A DNA stretch of 6,365 nucleotides from JBPCOB01 sp051000715 (GCA_051000715.1 JBPCOB010000105.1:1-6365); one strand, 5' to 3'; positions 1-6,365 are shown, numbered from the stretch's first letter. Numbers and translations are program-made. The notes: generated from the sequence alone by a model not told the origin.

Positions 1-244
1 GGTGCCAGAACGGGCCGGCCTCCAGGATGACGATCCGCCAGCCCGCCCGGGCCAGCCGCTGGGCCAGCACCGACCCGCCCGCGCCGGCGCCGACGATGAC
101 CAGGTCGACCTCGTCCTCGGGCCGGTAGCGGCGCATGGTGTCCTCGCCGGGCAGTTGGCGGGAGTGCACGTCGAGCAAGTAGCGGGAGTCGTTGTGCTTG
201 GGCCCGACGGCGCCTTTGAGGAGACCGCGCAGTAGATCGCCCAT
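1..244 (-). CDS. GMC-family FAD-dependent oxidoreductase, N-terminal part (runs off left edge)
   Basis: Seen: 81 codons from an ATG at 244-242, then the window ends. Residues about 46-57 form a beta strand (VDLVIVG) running into a dinucleotide-binding loop GAGAGG (52-57). Then comes SVLAQRLARAG and the second strand RIVILEAG, whose Glu75 is placed to bind the FAD ribose. This is the N-terminal Rossmann signature of GMC flavoproteins. About 45 residues precede the fold and show no Tat or Sec signal. The ATG overlaps the upstream gene's TGA by one base (TGATG), and AAGGGGG lies 6 bases before it, so the start is well supported and the two genes are translationally coupled. Known: GMC enzymes oxidise alcohols or sugars, and gluconate 2-dehydrogenase pairs a GMC subunit with a subunit-3 protein like the one encoded just upstream. 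Inferred: this is the catalytic flavin subunit of that pair; the substrate is unknown because the rest of the gene is missing. Confidence 0.88.
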   Translation of the reverse strand, partial: MGDLLRGLLKGAVGPKHNDSRYLLDVHSRQLPGEDTMRRYRPEDEVDLVIVGAGAGGSVLAQRLARAGWRIVILEAGPFWH

Positions 245-981
245 CAGAGGCCCCCTTCGGCCACAGCGCGGGCCGGGTCCTCTTGGGTCGCGCCCGGGGT
301 TTCGAACGGCTCCCGGGTGCTGATCGGTCCTAGCCGCATAAATCCGCGCGGGTAGGCCGGGCCGCCAAACCCGATCTCGTTCCAAGCCCACGGGTGGGCG
401 TAGAAGCCGGTGAGCACAGCGTGCATGACCACGCTCCACGCCCGCGACACGTTCAGCTGGTCCCAGGCGCCGCCGGACAGCTGCGCGTGGGAGAAGGCGT
501 CCACGATCGCGTCGCGGGTGGCCGGCTCGGCGGCGGCGAAGCCGTCCTTGCCGTACCGGGACCGGGCCACCTCGTCCAGCCCGCGCAAGACCAGCGACCA
601 GGTGTCGCGGTCATCGGGCATGTCGGCGTACTGGTAGCCGTCGCCCCGCCCGGCGGCGAGCTTGTCGTCGACGAACTCAGCCACCGGCACCCGCGGCTCA
701 CCGTCCTGGGCCATCGCGGTGTCGCAGAACGCCCGCAGCGTCGGCTCCTGCTCGGCGGTGAAGAAGCGCAGCGGCGCTCCGGCCAGCCGCATCCGCCCCT
801 CGATGACGGCGCGGGTCGCCTCGTCCCAGCTGCTGGCCGCGTCGAAAACGTCGAAATCGGGGTAGCGGCCGATCATCTGCGGGGTGGTACCGCGGCGCTG
901 CTTGGGCAGCCAGTCCGGGTGCGGTGGTTCCCCGCCCGGGCGAAGGTTGGGCAGGTGATCGGGCTTCGACAGGTCAGGCAC
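244..981 (-). CDS. Gluconate 2-dehydrogenase subunit 3 family protein
   Basis: Seen: an intact 245-aa ORF from a GTG at 981-979, with AGGGGG 5 bases upstream and nine bases after the previous gene's TAG. Features include an acidic helical stretch FFTAEQEPTLRAFCDTAM (about 74-91), VPVAEFVDDKLA, and a C-terminal GFYAHPWAWNEIGFGGPA segment rich in aromatics and glycine. These match my recollection of the gluconate 2-dehydrogenase subunit 3 family. Known: in gluconate dehydrogenase the small subunit escorts the GMC flavoprotein and normally carries a Tat signal. Here the N-terminus (MPDLSKPDHLPNLRPGG) is proline-rich and hydrophilic, with no twin arginine and no hydrophobic core, so export by the usual route is not supported. 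It is coupled to the downstream GMC gene by a TGATG overlap, so the two products probably form a complex. The family call rests on remembered motifs rather than a search. Confidence 0.8.
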   Translation of the reverse strand: MPDLSKPDHLPNLRPGGEPPHPDWLPKQRRGTTPQMIGRYPDFDVFDAASSWDEATRAVIEGRMRLAGAPLRFFTAEQEPTLRAFCDTAMAQDGEPRVPVAEFVDDKLAAGRGDGYQYADMPDDRDTWSLVLRGLDEVARSRYGKDGFAAAEPATRDAIVDAFSHAQLSGGAWDQLNVSRAWSVVMHAVLTGFYAHPWAWNEIGFGGPAYPRGFMRLGPISTREPFETPGATQEDPARAVAEGGL

Positions 982-990
982 GGCCGCCCC

Positions 991-1482
991 CTAATTCTCG
1001 CGGCGCAGGACCGCTGCCAGCAGCCCCATCCCGCCGACGATGCACATCAGTTCAAAGGCGGAGATCGGTGGCCCCATCGCCAGATTGTAGGACGCCTGAG
1101 GCCAGCCACCCGGCTTGCGGGCCACGCCGCCGGCTGGAAGTACTCGCCCGCGAGGCCGCTGAGCGTGCAAATGCCCGCCGTGATCGGCGGCGCGGTCTTG
1201 ACCGACCGCTTGGAAAACACCCCGCCGATGCCGGCCACCATAACCGGCGGCGGCACCAGGATCAGGCTCCACACCCACTTGTTGCCGAAGCTGGCCTTTT
1301 AGTGCTCCAGGTAGTTTCTCCGCCGTGGTCACCGCCGCTGCCACCGCGGTCAGCCCCGACAGCGGACGTTCGAACCTGCCGTGCTCGACGTCGGCCACCA
1401 GCCGGTCGATCAGGTGCTCGGCGCCGGCGACACTGCCGTGACTGGCCGACCTCTGATGCCGGGTGCGGGTCAGGATCGACAT
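991..1482 (-). pseudogene. Small four-helix membrane protein gene, broken by two indels and a TAA
   Basis: Seen: translation starts at ATG 1482-1480, two bases after the ThDP gene's TGA; a GTG at 1488-1486 overlapping that stop (GTGA) is an alternative. The frame reads a soluble N-terminus (HLIDRLVADVEHGRFERPLSG), then shifts by an extra A in AAA (1315-1317). It meets TAA at 1301-1299 in the context YLEHY-stop-KASFGNKW, where a Tyr or similar codon is expected. It shifts back through a missing base near 1134-1137, just after GEYF, and ends at TAG 993-991. Reading through gives about 163 aa with four hydrophobic segments: LTAVAAAVTTAE (weak), VWSLILVPPPVMVAGIGGVF, PPITAGICTLSGLAGEYF and FELMCIVGGMGLLAAVL. 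The conserved-looking loop KPGGWPQASYNLAMGPP precedes the last helix. I do not recognise a named family. Its place between the ThDP enzyme and the Gdh3/GMC pair suggests a membrane anchor or electron-transfer partner, which is inference. Confidence 0.65.
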
Positions 1483-1484
1483 GC

Positions 1485-3267
1485 TCACCGTCCCGGGATG
1501 AATTCTTCGGCGAACTCGCGGACCGCCTCGACCGCTCCCGGAGGGCCTTCCCTCGGCGCGCCGGCAAACGCCTTGGTCATCGCCTTCATCTGCGCGAAGG
1601 TGACGTACGGACGGATCGGCGGCTCCTCCGGGTCGGTGCCCGCGCCGATGACCACCGGCCGGTCCGCGGCGAACGCCTCCCCCCACGCGGCCTCGATCTC
1701 GTCCGAGCGGTCCACCTGGATGCCTTTGAGACCGATCAGGTCGGCGTAGGCGTGGTGAGGCACATAGGCGCATCTCCTGCGAGGCGTCGAACTTCGGGTC
1801 ACCCTCCATCGCCCGCTGCTCCCAGGTGACCTGGTTGACGTCCTCGTTGTTCAGGACCAGGAACACCAGCCACGGGTCGGCCCACGTCTTGTAATACTTC
1901 GCCGCGGTCAGCAACTCGGCCATGCCGCCCATCTGCATCGCCCCGCCCCCGCCCATCGCCACCCGGTCCGGGTAGGCGAACGTTGCGTCGATCGCGTACG
2001 GCACGCCGGGCACCATCCTGGCCAGATTCCCCGACAGGGACGCCTTCATCCCGCGTCGGATCTTCACGTGGCGGGCGTCCCAGATCGCCGCCGATCCCGA
2101 GTCCGAGGACAGGATGGCGTCGTCCGGCAGCTGTCGGGACAGCTCCGCGAACAGCGCCTGCGGCACGCGCCCGTCGTGATCACGCGGTTTCGCGCGCTCG
2201 TCCATCAACCGCCGCCACTCCCGCACGTTCTTCACGATCATCTGCTGCCAGGACCGGTCGTGCTTGCGGTGTAGCAGCGACAGCAACTTGGCCAGGGTCT
2301 GCTTGCCGGCCTCGAGCAGCGCCAGGTCATCGGGTAACGGATGGACAGCATCCGCCCGGAGAGGTCGATCTGGATGCCCTTGACGGTGCCTTCCTTCGGC
2401 AGGAACTCCCAATACGGGAACGACGAGCCGACCATCAGCAGGGCGTCGGCATCCTGCATCATGTCCAGCTCGGCTTCGTGCCCAGCAGGCCGATCGAGCC
2501 GGTGCAAAACGGCACATCGTCCGGGACGGCGGCCTTGCCCAGCAACGCCTTGGCCGCGCCGGCGCCGAGCGTGTCGGCCACCGCCACGACCTCATCGGTG
2601 GCGTGCAGCGCACCCGCACCGACCAGCATGGCCGCCTTCTGCCCGGCGTTGAGCAGGTCCGCGGCCTGCTGCAGGTCCTGCTTCTCCGGAACCTGACGGC
2701 CCGGCCAGAAGGCGACCCGGAGTGCACTGTTTGGGTCAGGTGTGGCTGCTTGGGGACGGCGTTCATCTCCTGGACATCGGCGGGGATGATCACGCAGGTG
2801 ACGGTGCGTTCGGCCTGAGCGGTGCGGAACGCCCGGTCGATGGTGTGCCGGATCGAGGCCGGCTCGTTGGCCTGCTCGCAGAAAGCCGACGCCACATCGG
2901 AGAAGAGCTGCAGCAGCGTGACCTCCTGCTGAAAGCTGTCGCCGAGCGCGCGGACGAATGTCTGCCCCACGGTCGCCACCACCGGCTGGTGGTCCCGCTT
3001 CGCGTCGTACAGCCCGTTGAGCAAGTGGATCGCCCTCGTCCGGACGTCGCCATGCACACCGCCACCTTGCCGGTGTACTTAGAGTGCCCACAGGCCATGA
3101 AAGCGGCCATCTCCTCATGCCGCGTCTGGCTGAACCGCAGCCGATCCTGATGCCGGCGCAACGCCCCCAGGATCCCGTTGATCCCGTCCCCGGTGAAGCC
3201 GTAGATCGCTGTCCACGCCCCACTCGACCAGACGCTCACACAGATAATCAGCAGCCGTGTCACCCAT
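1485..3267 (-). pseudogene. Thiamine-pyrophosphate-requiring enzyme (pyruvate oxidase/ALS superfamily), six frameshifts
   Basis: Seen: ATG at 3267-3265, stop TGA at 1487-1485. Collinear family-like sequence runs through three frames with six single-base indels: an extra base near 3207; missing bases near 3031-3043, 2710-2715, 2465-2466 and 2331-2334; an extra base at 1767-1768. Corrected, it is 594 aa, about the length I recall for this family. Order: PYR domain with YGFTGDGINGILGALRR and catalytic Glu51 in TRHEEMAAF; central domain LNAGQKAAMLVGAGAL to MMQDADALLMVGSSFPYWEF; PP domain AMQMGGMAELLTAAKYY to LVLNNEDVNQVTWEQRAMEGDPKF; C-terminus EFAEEFIPGR. The metal-binding GDG reads GGG (see findings). 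Known: relatives decarboxylate 2-oxoacids with ThDP and Mg, often also binding FAD. Inferred: a pyruvate-oxidase-like cytoplasmic or membrane-peripheral enzyme; substrate not determinable. It is first in the operon. The lack of in-frame stops between shifts means recent breakage or sequencing error. Confidence 0.82.
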
Positions 3268-3273
3268 CACAGA

Positions 3274-3283
3274 CCTCTCCTCC
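3274..3283 (-). promoter_or_regulatory. Ribosome binding site of the ThDP-enzyme gene
   Basis: On the minus strand this reads GGAGGAGAGG followed by TCTGTG and ATG. The AGAGG part lies 6 bases from the ATG at 3267 and the GGAGG part 11 bases away. It fixes the start in preference to the in-frame upstream ATG at 3354, which has no comparable site. Confidence 0.6.
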
Positions 3284-3380
3284 GTGACGACTCGACTTGC
3301 CGCGGCTGGCGGAGAACGCCACGTCCACCGGCCGCCATCTGGCACTATCCGCAACGTAGCGCTCCCGCCGCCAACGAACA

Positions 3381-4172
3381 GAGGGCGGGGCTGCAGGCTC
3401 CTACCTGATGCTGTTGATTACCCCGTTCGCGCTCGGCGCGCTCGTGGCCACCGCCGGCTCCGTCGTGGCATCGCTGACCGGTGACCTGTTTCCCGCCGTC
3501 GAACGCGGCCGCATCTACGGCTTCATCGCCTCCGGGAACTGATCGGCGCCGGGATCGGCTTCCTGGTCTCCGGCGACATCGCGGCCGTGCTGTGGTGGCG
3601 GTACTCCTTCTGGTCCGCGCCGTCCCTGGGCTGGTCCTGGCCGCGCGATCTGACCGCTGCTGCCCAGACCCCGCCCGAGGCGGGCAGTCCAGACTGCAGA
3701 TCGGGTCGCACGAGATCCGCTTCACCGACCAGGCGACTACGACCTCCCGCCGCCGGGCGGTCGAACGCCACCGAGCAGACCAAACCCGGCCGAGCAAGAC
3801 GAGGGAAGGGTCGCAACGGAGATCCAGCAAGAACGGGTCCAACCCTGCGACGGTCAGGTACTGCACACCGACCCGACCGACCGGTCGCTGTGGTGGGCGG
3901 TCCCCTATGTCGTTTCGCTCCGCACCAACCGCGTGCTGATCCTCGCCTCGGCGCTGGGCTTCTTCTTCTTCTCCGGGCTGCGAACGTACGCGGTGGTGTT
4001 CCCCCGCGACCGACTCTCCATCGGGCAAGGCCTGGCCAGCACCCGGCTCGTCGTCCTCGGCGCCGGCGCGATCATCGGCGTACTGGCCACCGGCCGGCTC
4101 GGCGACTGGCTGATCGACCGCCGCCTGATCATGCTCGCACCCGCTCGCGACCGCCGCGCGGCACGTCCGTAC
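3381..4172 (+). pseudogene. MFS transporter remnant, lacking both ends and frameshifted
   Basis: Seen: homology begins near 3381 in what should be helix 4 (EGGAAGSYLMLLITPFALG). It continues through the cytoplasmic loop GDLFPAVERGRIYGFIASG, where a missing G near 3534-3536 creates a TGA at 3540. The next frame gives LIGAGIGFLVSGDIAAVLWWRYSFW. Another missing base near 3613 leads to AVPGLVLAAR and PARGGQSRLQIG. A third shift between about 3740 and 3790 leads to VATEIQQERVQP, RSLWWAVPYVVSLRTNRVLI, ASALGFFFFSGLRTYAVVF and GAGAIIGVLATGRLGDWLIDRR. Family-like sequence stops about 4142-4172. The first three or so helices and the last three or four are absent, and no start codon or ribosome site is credible. 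It aligns by eye with the intact transporter at 4195-5472 (for example GAA-x-x-YLMLL and the R-G...G-x-I...SG loop), but is a divergent paralogue, not a recent copy. Confidence 0.75.
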
Positions 4173-4194
4173 TGCCGCCCACGCAAGCGCGCGG

Positions 4195-5472
4195 TCAGCT
4201 CTCCTGCTCGGTCCGCCGTGCCGTCCGCTCGTCCGCCTCGTAGGAGGGCGCAGCGGCGACTAGAAGCGCCGCGGCCACCAGCAGCGCCGGAAGGGTGGCG
4301 AGGAAGGCCGCACGCAGCCCGGCCGAACCGCCTCCAGCGACGTGGTCGGCCGCTGCCCCGACCGCCAGCGGGACGCCGCCCTCGGCGACGGTACGCATCA
4401 GCGTCCTGGCCGACTCTGCCCGCCCGCGCACCGGCGACGGGAGCACCTCGACCCGTACCGCATCGAGCGCCGGCAGCCCCGCCGCCAGCACGAACGAGCC
4501 GGTCACCAGGAAGGGGAGGGCGACGGTGAGCGAGGTGGTGAGCAGGGCCGGCAGCCACAGCAGTGCGGTCGTGACGCAGGCGGCCGCGATCAGCGGCAAC
4601 CGCAGGACCGGACGACCGGCGCGGAGCAGGCCGTCGTTCACCGCGGCACCGAACCACACCCCGGCCAGCGCCCCGCCGCCGAGGCCGAGCAGGGCGAGGT
4701 CGGCGACGCCGGTACCCACGTGGTACTGACCGACGGCGAAGATGACCGCGAAAGCGCCGACCGCTGCGAGGAAAGCGTTGGCCGCCGTCACGGCGAGGAG
4801 CACGAGCCAGGGCGTCCGGTGACCGAGCAGGTAGCCGAACACGCCGCCCGTCGACAGCTCAGCGGCCGCGCCCCTGGCCGGTCGACGCTCCGGCTCGGGC
4901 TCGCGCAGCAGCCGCCGGGCCAGCAGCAGACCGGGCAGCACCAGCAGCCAGAACCCCCAGCGCCAGCCGAGCAGCGTCACCGCGACGGCACCGACGACCA
5001 CCCCGGCCCCGGAGCCGAGGAACTGGCCGCTCTCGATCCGGCCGAGGAAAGCGCCTCGGCGCCGCGGACCGACAGCGTCGCCGGCCAGGGAGGGGAACGC
5101 CGGACCGACCGTCGCCGCGACCACCGCCAACACCATCCGCGCGCCGAGCAGCATGAGGTAGCCGGTCGCTGCGCCGGTGACGAGCATCGCCAGCGACCAG
5201 GCGCCGACGCTGCCGGCCAGCAGCCGGGTGCGACGGACCCGGTCGACGAGCGCGCCCGCAGGCAGCGTGGCCAGCGCGCCCACGATGCCGAACGCGGCGG
5301 ACAGCAGCCCATACCGCGTGTTCGACATGGTGAAGACCTGCTTCAGGGTCGGCCCCATCGCGCCGAGAACGGTGCGGTCGGCGTAGTCGATGGTCATCAC
5401 CAGGGTCAACAACGTGACGAGGGTGCGGGGGTGCGCGGTCGACCCCGGGCGCGTGCGGCGACTCGTCGTCAA
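4195..5472 (-). CDS. MFS transporter, intact
   Basis: Seen: a clean frame ending in TGA at 4197-4195. From a TTG at 5472-5470 it gives 425 aa, normal for a 12-helix MFS protein. A short basic N-terminus (TSRRTRPGSTAHPR) is followed by helix 1, LVTLLTLVMTIDYADRTVLG, whose DYADR motif recalls spinster-like and anion:cation symporter families. Motif A is GALVDRVRRTR (73-83). The loop RRRGAFLGRIESGQFLGSGAG (138-156) links helices 4 and 5, EPEPERRPARGAAAE forms the central loop, and six further hydrophobic segments run from 222 to 408. The tail is SYEADERTARRTEQES. The start is uncertain: GGAAGGA sits directly against the TTG, closer than usual. ATG 5397 would cut into helix 1, while an in-frame extension to 5700 adds low-complexity Arg/Pro/Ser sequence and overlaps the opposite gene. 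Substrate unknown. It is monocistronic here, so neighbours give no hint. Confidence 0.85.
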   Translation of the reverse strand: MTTSRRTRPGSTAHPRTLVTLLTLVMTIDYADRTVLGAMGPTLKQVFTMSNTRYGLLSAAFGIVGALATLPAGALVDRVRRTRLLAGSVGAWSLAMLVTGAATGYLMLLGARMVLAVVAATVGPAFPSLAGDAVGPRRRGAFLGRIESGQFLGSGAGVVVGAVAVTLLGWRWGFWLLVLPGLLLARRLLREPEPERRPARGAAAELSTGGVFGYLLGHRTPWLVLLAVTAANAFLAAVGAFAVIFAVGQYHVGTGVADLALLGLGGGALAGVWFGAAVNDGLLRAGRPVLRLPLIAAACVTTALLWLPALLTTSLTVALPFLVTGSFVLAAGLPALDAVRVEVLPSPVRGRAESARTLMRTVAEGGVPLAVGAAADHVAGGGSAGLRAAFLATLPALLVAAALLVAAAPSYEADERTARRTEQES

Positions 5473-5548
5473 TCCTTCCGCCGGCCGGGCGGACCGACCC
5501 CCCGGGCAAACCAGGCGGCGGCGTCCCGTCGCCAGAGAGGTCCCCGAC

Positions 5549-5911
5549 GTGAGAGTGACGAAACGACCGCGACCGAACCGTCGTCGGTGTGGTGGGGTGC
5601 GGGGCGTGAGCGGCGACCTCGCCCGGCTGCTGGCACTGCTCGCCTGCCTCGCTTGGGCGGCCGATCCAGTCAAGGGCCGGATGCGGGCGGCGGGAGCCAA
5701 CTGGCTGCAGCAGACTGTCGCGGCCTTGGCCGGCCTAGACGCCTACGACCGGACACTGCCTCTCGCCCGGGTCGAGGTGGAGCGGACGCTGCGACGCGAA
5801 ATGGGCGAGGCCTCGCCTGCAGCGCCGCCGACACCTCCGCTGCCAGGCAGCCACCCGACGCCTTGTCTCAGCCGAGCATCACTCGCCGGTCGAGGTAACT
5901 CTTGCCCCTGA
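5549..5911 (+). CDS. Hypothetical small protein, 120 aa
   Basis: Not recognised. Seen: GTG at 5549 with AGAGAGG ending 8 bases upstream, a good ribosome site, reading to TGA at 5909-5911. The N-terminus is strongly basic (RVTKRPRPNRRR), followed by a hydrophobic stretch DLARLLALLACLAWAA (about 34-49) that could be a signal peptide or a single membrane segment. Next is a predicted amphipathic helical region, WLQQTVAALAGLDAYDR and LARVEVERTLRREMGEA, and then a Pro/Ser-rich tail of about 35 residues with no clear fold. Third positions are mostly G or C through the helical part and less so in the tail, which may be out of frame. A second GTG at 5606 is an alternative start just before the hydrophobic stretch. 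It is divergent from the MFS gene, with 76 bases between the two chosen starts. A non-coding shadow remains possible. Confidence 0.4.
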   Translation: MRVTKRPRPNRRRCGGVRGVSGDLARLLALLACLAWAADPVKGRMRAAGANWLQQTVAALAGLDAYDRTLPLARVEVERTLRREMGEASPAAPPTPPLPGSHPTPCLSRASLAGRGNSCP

Positions 5912-5913
5912 CC

Positions 5914-5922
5914 TTATCCACA
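5914..5922 (+). other. Single DnaA-box-like sequence
   Basis: TTATCCACA is an exact match to the classical DnaA box and lies three bases after the stop of the small ORF. I found no second box or AT-rich unwinding region nearby, so it does not indicate an origin and may be chance. Confidence 0.2.
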
Positions 5923-6072
5923 GGTCCAGCTCAGTCCCGGAACGCCAGGTCCTCCATCGATCACCCTTCTCTCCGCCAGCTCAGCGCGTACTCGACCGAG
6001 GAATCTTGTGACCCGTGCCGCCGCTCCTCCCCCAAGTCCGCCCCTGGGCTACCCCTACTACCGCCGCTGCCG

Positions 6073-6093
6073 CGGCTAACCGTCGGCTAACCG
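6073..6093 (+). repeat. 11-bp tandem duplication
   Basis: CGGCTAACCG occurs twice, separated by one T (6073-6082 and 6084-6093), giving an 11-bp period. Each copy contains TAA, in different frames (6077-6079 and 6088-6090). As 11 is not a multiple of three, the duplication shifts any frame crossing it. It lies at the point where the downstream prepilin peptidase frame is closed. Confidence 0.75.
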
Positions 6094-6340
6094 CGCCGGC
6101 CTGCGCCGGGCGGCCGCCGCCTACGGCCTCGGCGATATCAGGCTCGCCCTACCGGTCGGCGCCGTCCGCGGCTGGCTCGGCGACCTGACCTGGCTTGCCG
6201 GGCTCATCGGCGCGCACCTGCTGTACGTCGCGGTGTTTGGGGGCCGGGCGATGGCCGGTCGCGCCGGGTGGCGTAGCCGCCACGCCTTCGGGCCGTGCAT
6301 GCTCGCCGTAACCCTCGCCGCCACCCGCCTCTTCAGCTGA
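6080..6340 (+). pseudogene. Type IV prepilin peptidase (A24 family), C-terminal fragment
   Basis: Seen: an open frame from just after TAA 6077-6079 to TGA 6338-6340, 86 codons, with no start codon before the conserved part. It contains AAAYGLGDIRLALPVGAVRGWLG, a hydrophobic segment around LAGLIGAHLLYVAVFGG, a short basic loop (RAMAGRAGWRSR), and HAFGPCMLAVTLAATRLF. Known: prepilin peptidases are membrane aspartyl proteases. GLGD matches their GxGD catalytic motif (second Asp), and HAFGPCM resembles the conserved (L/H)PFGPFL that precedes the last helix. The segment with the first catalytic Asp and the earlier helices is absent; upstream sequence back to 5912 is Pro-rich and not recognisable. 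So this is a remnant that cannot be active as read. No pilus genes are visible in the window. I cannot exclude that frameshifts hide more of the gene upstream. Confidence 0.6.
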
Positions 6341-6365
6341 TCGAGCCGACCCGTCCAGGGCGAGC

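Noticed and set aside
394..1302. Long plus-strand ORF opposite the Gdh3-like and membrane-protein genes
   Set aside because: It is antisense to a gene with clear family features, and its product is a low-complexity His/Arg/Gly-rich sequence typical of high-GC shadows.
991..3057. A single 688-aa minus-strand protein
   Set aside because: It is an artefact of frames joining across frameshifts: it contains parts of the ThDP enzyme, out-of-frame sequence, and the ends of the small membrane protein.
3344..3374. Possible minus-strand promoter, TTGGCG (3369-3374) and GATAGT (3344-3349)
   Set aside because: The spacing is 19 bases and both boxes match poorly; such pairs are common by chance.
3268..3380. 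Riboswitch (for example TPP) upstream of the ThDP-enzyme gene
   Set aside because: No conserved TPP-riboswitch core (such as CTGAGA) or convincing stem structure is seen in this 113-base stretch.
4142..4260. Terminator between the convergent MFS sequences
   Set aside because: No stem-loop followed by T residues is visible; GC-rich inverted pairs here are no better than background.
4342..5898. 518-aa plus-strand ORF
   Set aside because: Antisense to the intact MFS gene; the translation is a Gln/Arg/Gly/His-rich string with no fold, as expected from the reverse frame of a GC-rich membrane protein.
5926..5987. CCAGCTCAG present twice
   Set aside because: Only two 9-base copies with unrelated flanks; not enough for a repeat family or operator.
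1..6365. Mobile element, CRISPR, defence or biosynthetic cluster
   Set aside because: No transposase, integrase, terminal inverted repeats, repeat-spacer array, nuclease/helicase set or synthase modules were found on either strand.

Overview
The window is very GC-rich by eye (not counted), with GTG/TTG starts, strong G/C bias at third codon positions and tightly packed genes. This suggests a high-GC actinobacterium; the genus cannot be fixed from the sequence. I see no RNA gene, CRISPR array, insertion sequence, phage or defence module.

Layout. Positions 3267 down to 1 (minus strand) hold one apparent operon, in transcription order: a thiamine-diphosphate (ThDP) enzyme of the pyruvate oxidase/acetolactate synthase superfamily, a small predicted four-helix membrane protein, a gluconate 2-dehydrogenase subunit 3-like protein, and the N-terminus of a GMC-family FAD oxidoreductase that runs off the left edge. 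The last two are intact. The ThDP gene carries six single-base indels and the membrane-protein gene two indels plus a TAA. Read through these, both give full-length, family-like proteins of about 594 and 163 aa. Divergent from the operon, about 3381-4172 (plus) is the middle of an MFS transporter, cut at both ends and frameshifted. Convergent with it, 4195-5472 (minus) is an intact MFS transporter of the same broad subfamily. Beyond its 5' end, 5549-5911 (plus) is a small unrecognised ORF with a good ribosome binding site. The right edge, 6080-6340 (plus), is a C-terminal piece of a type IV prepilin peptidase without a start, preceded by an 11-bp tandem duplication.

How it fits together. The minus-strand operon looks like an oxidative metabolism module: a 2-oxoacid-type ThDP enzyme, a flavin oxidoreductase with its small partner subunit, and a membrane protein that could anchor them or pass on electrons. 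Substrates cannot be read from the sequence. The main puzzle is that the reading-frame damage lies in 991-4172 while the genes on either side are clean. This means either local decay of an accessory segment or local poor sequence quality. I found no convincing new biological system; the best leads are the ThDP/membrane protein/Gdh3/GMC gene set and the apparent loss of the metal-binding Asp in the ThDP enzyme.
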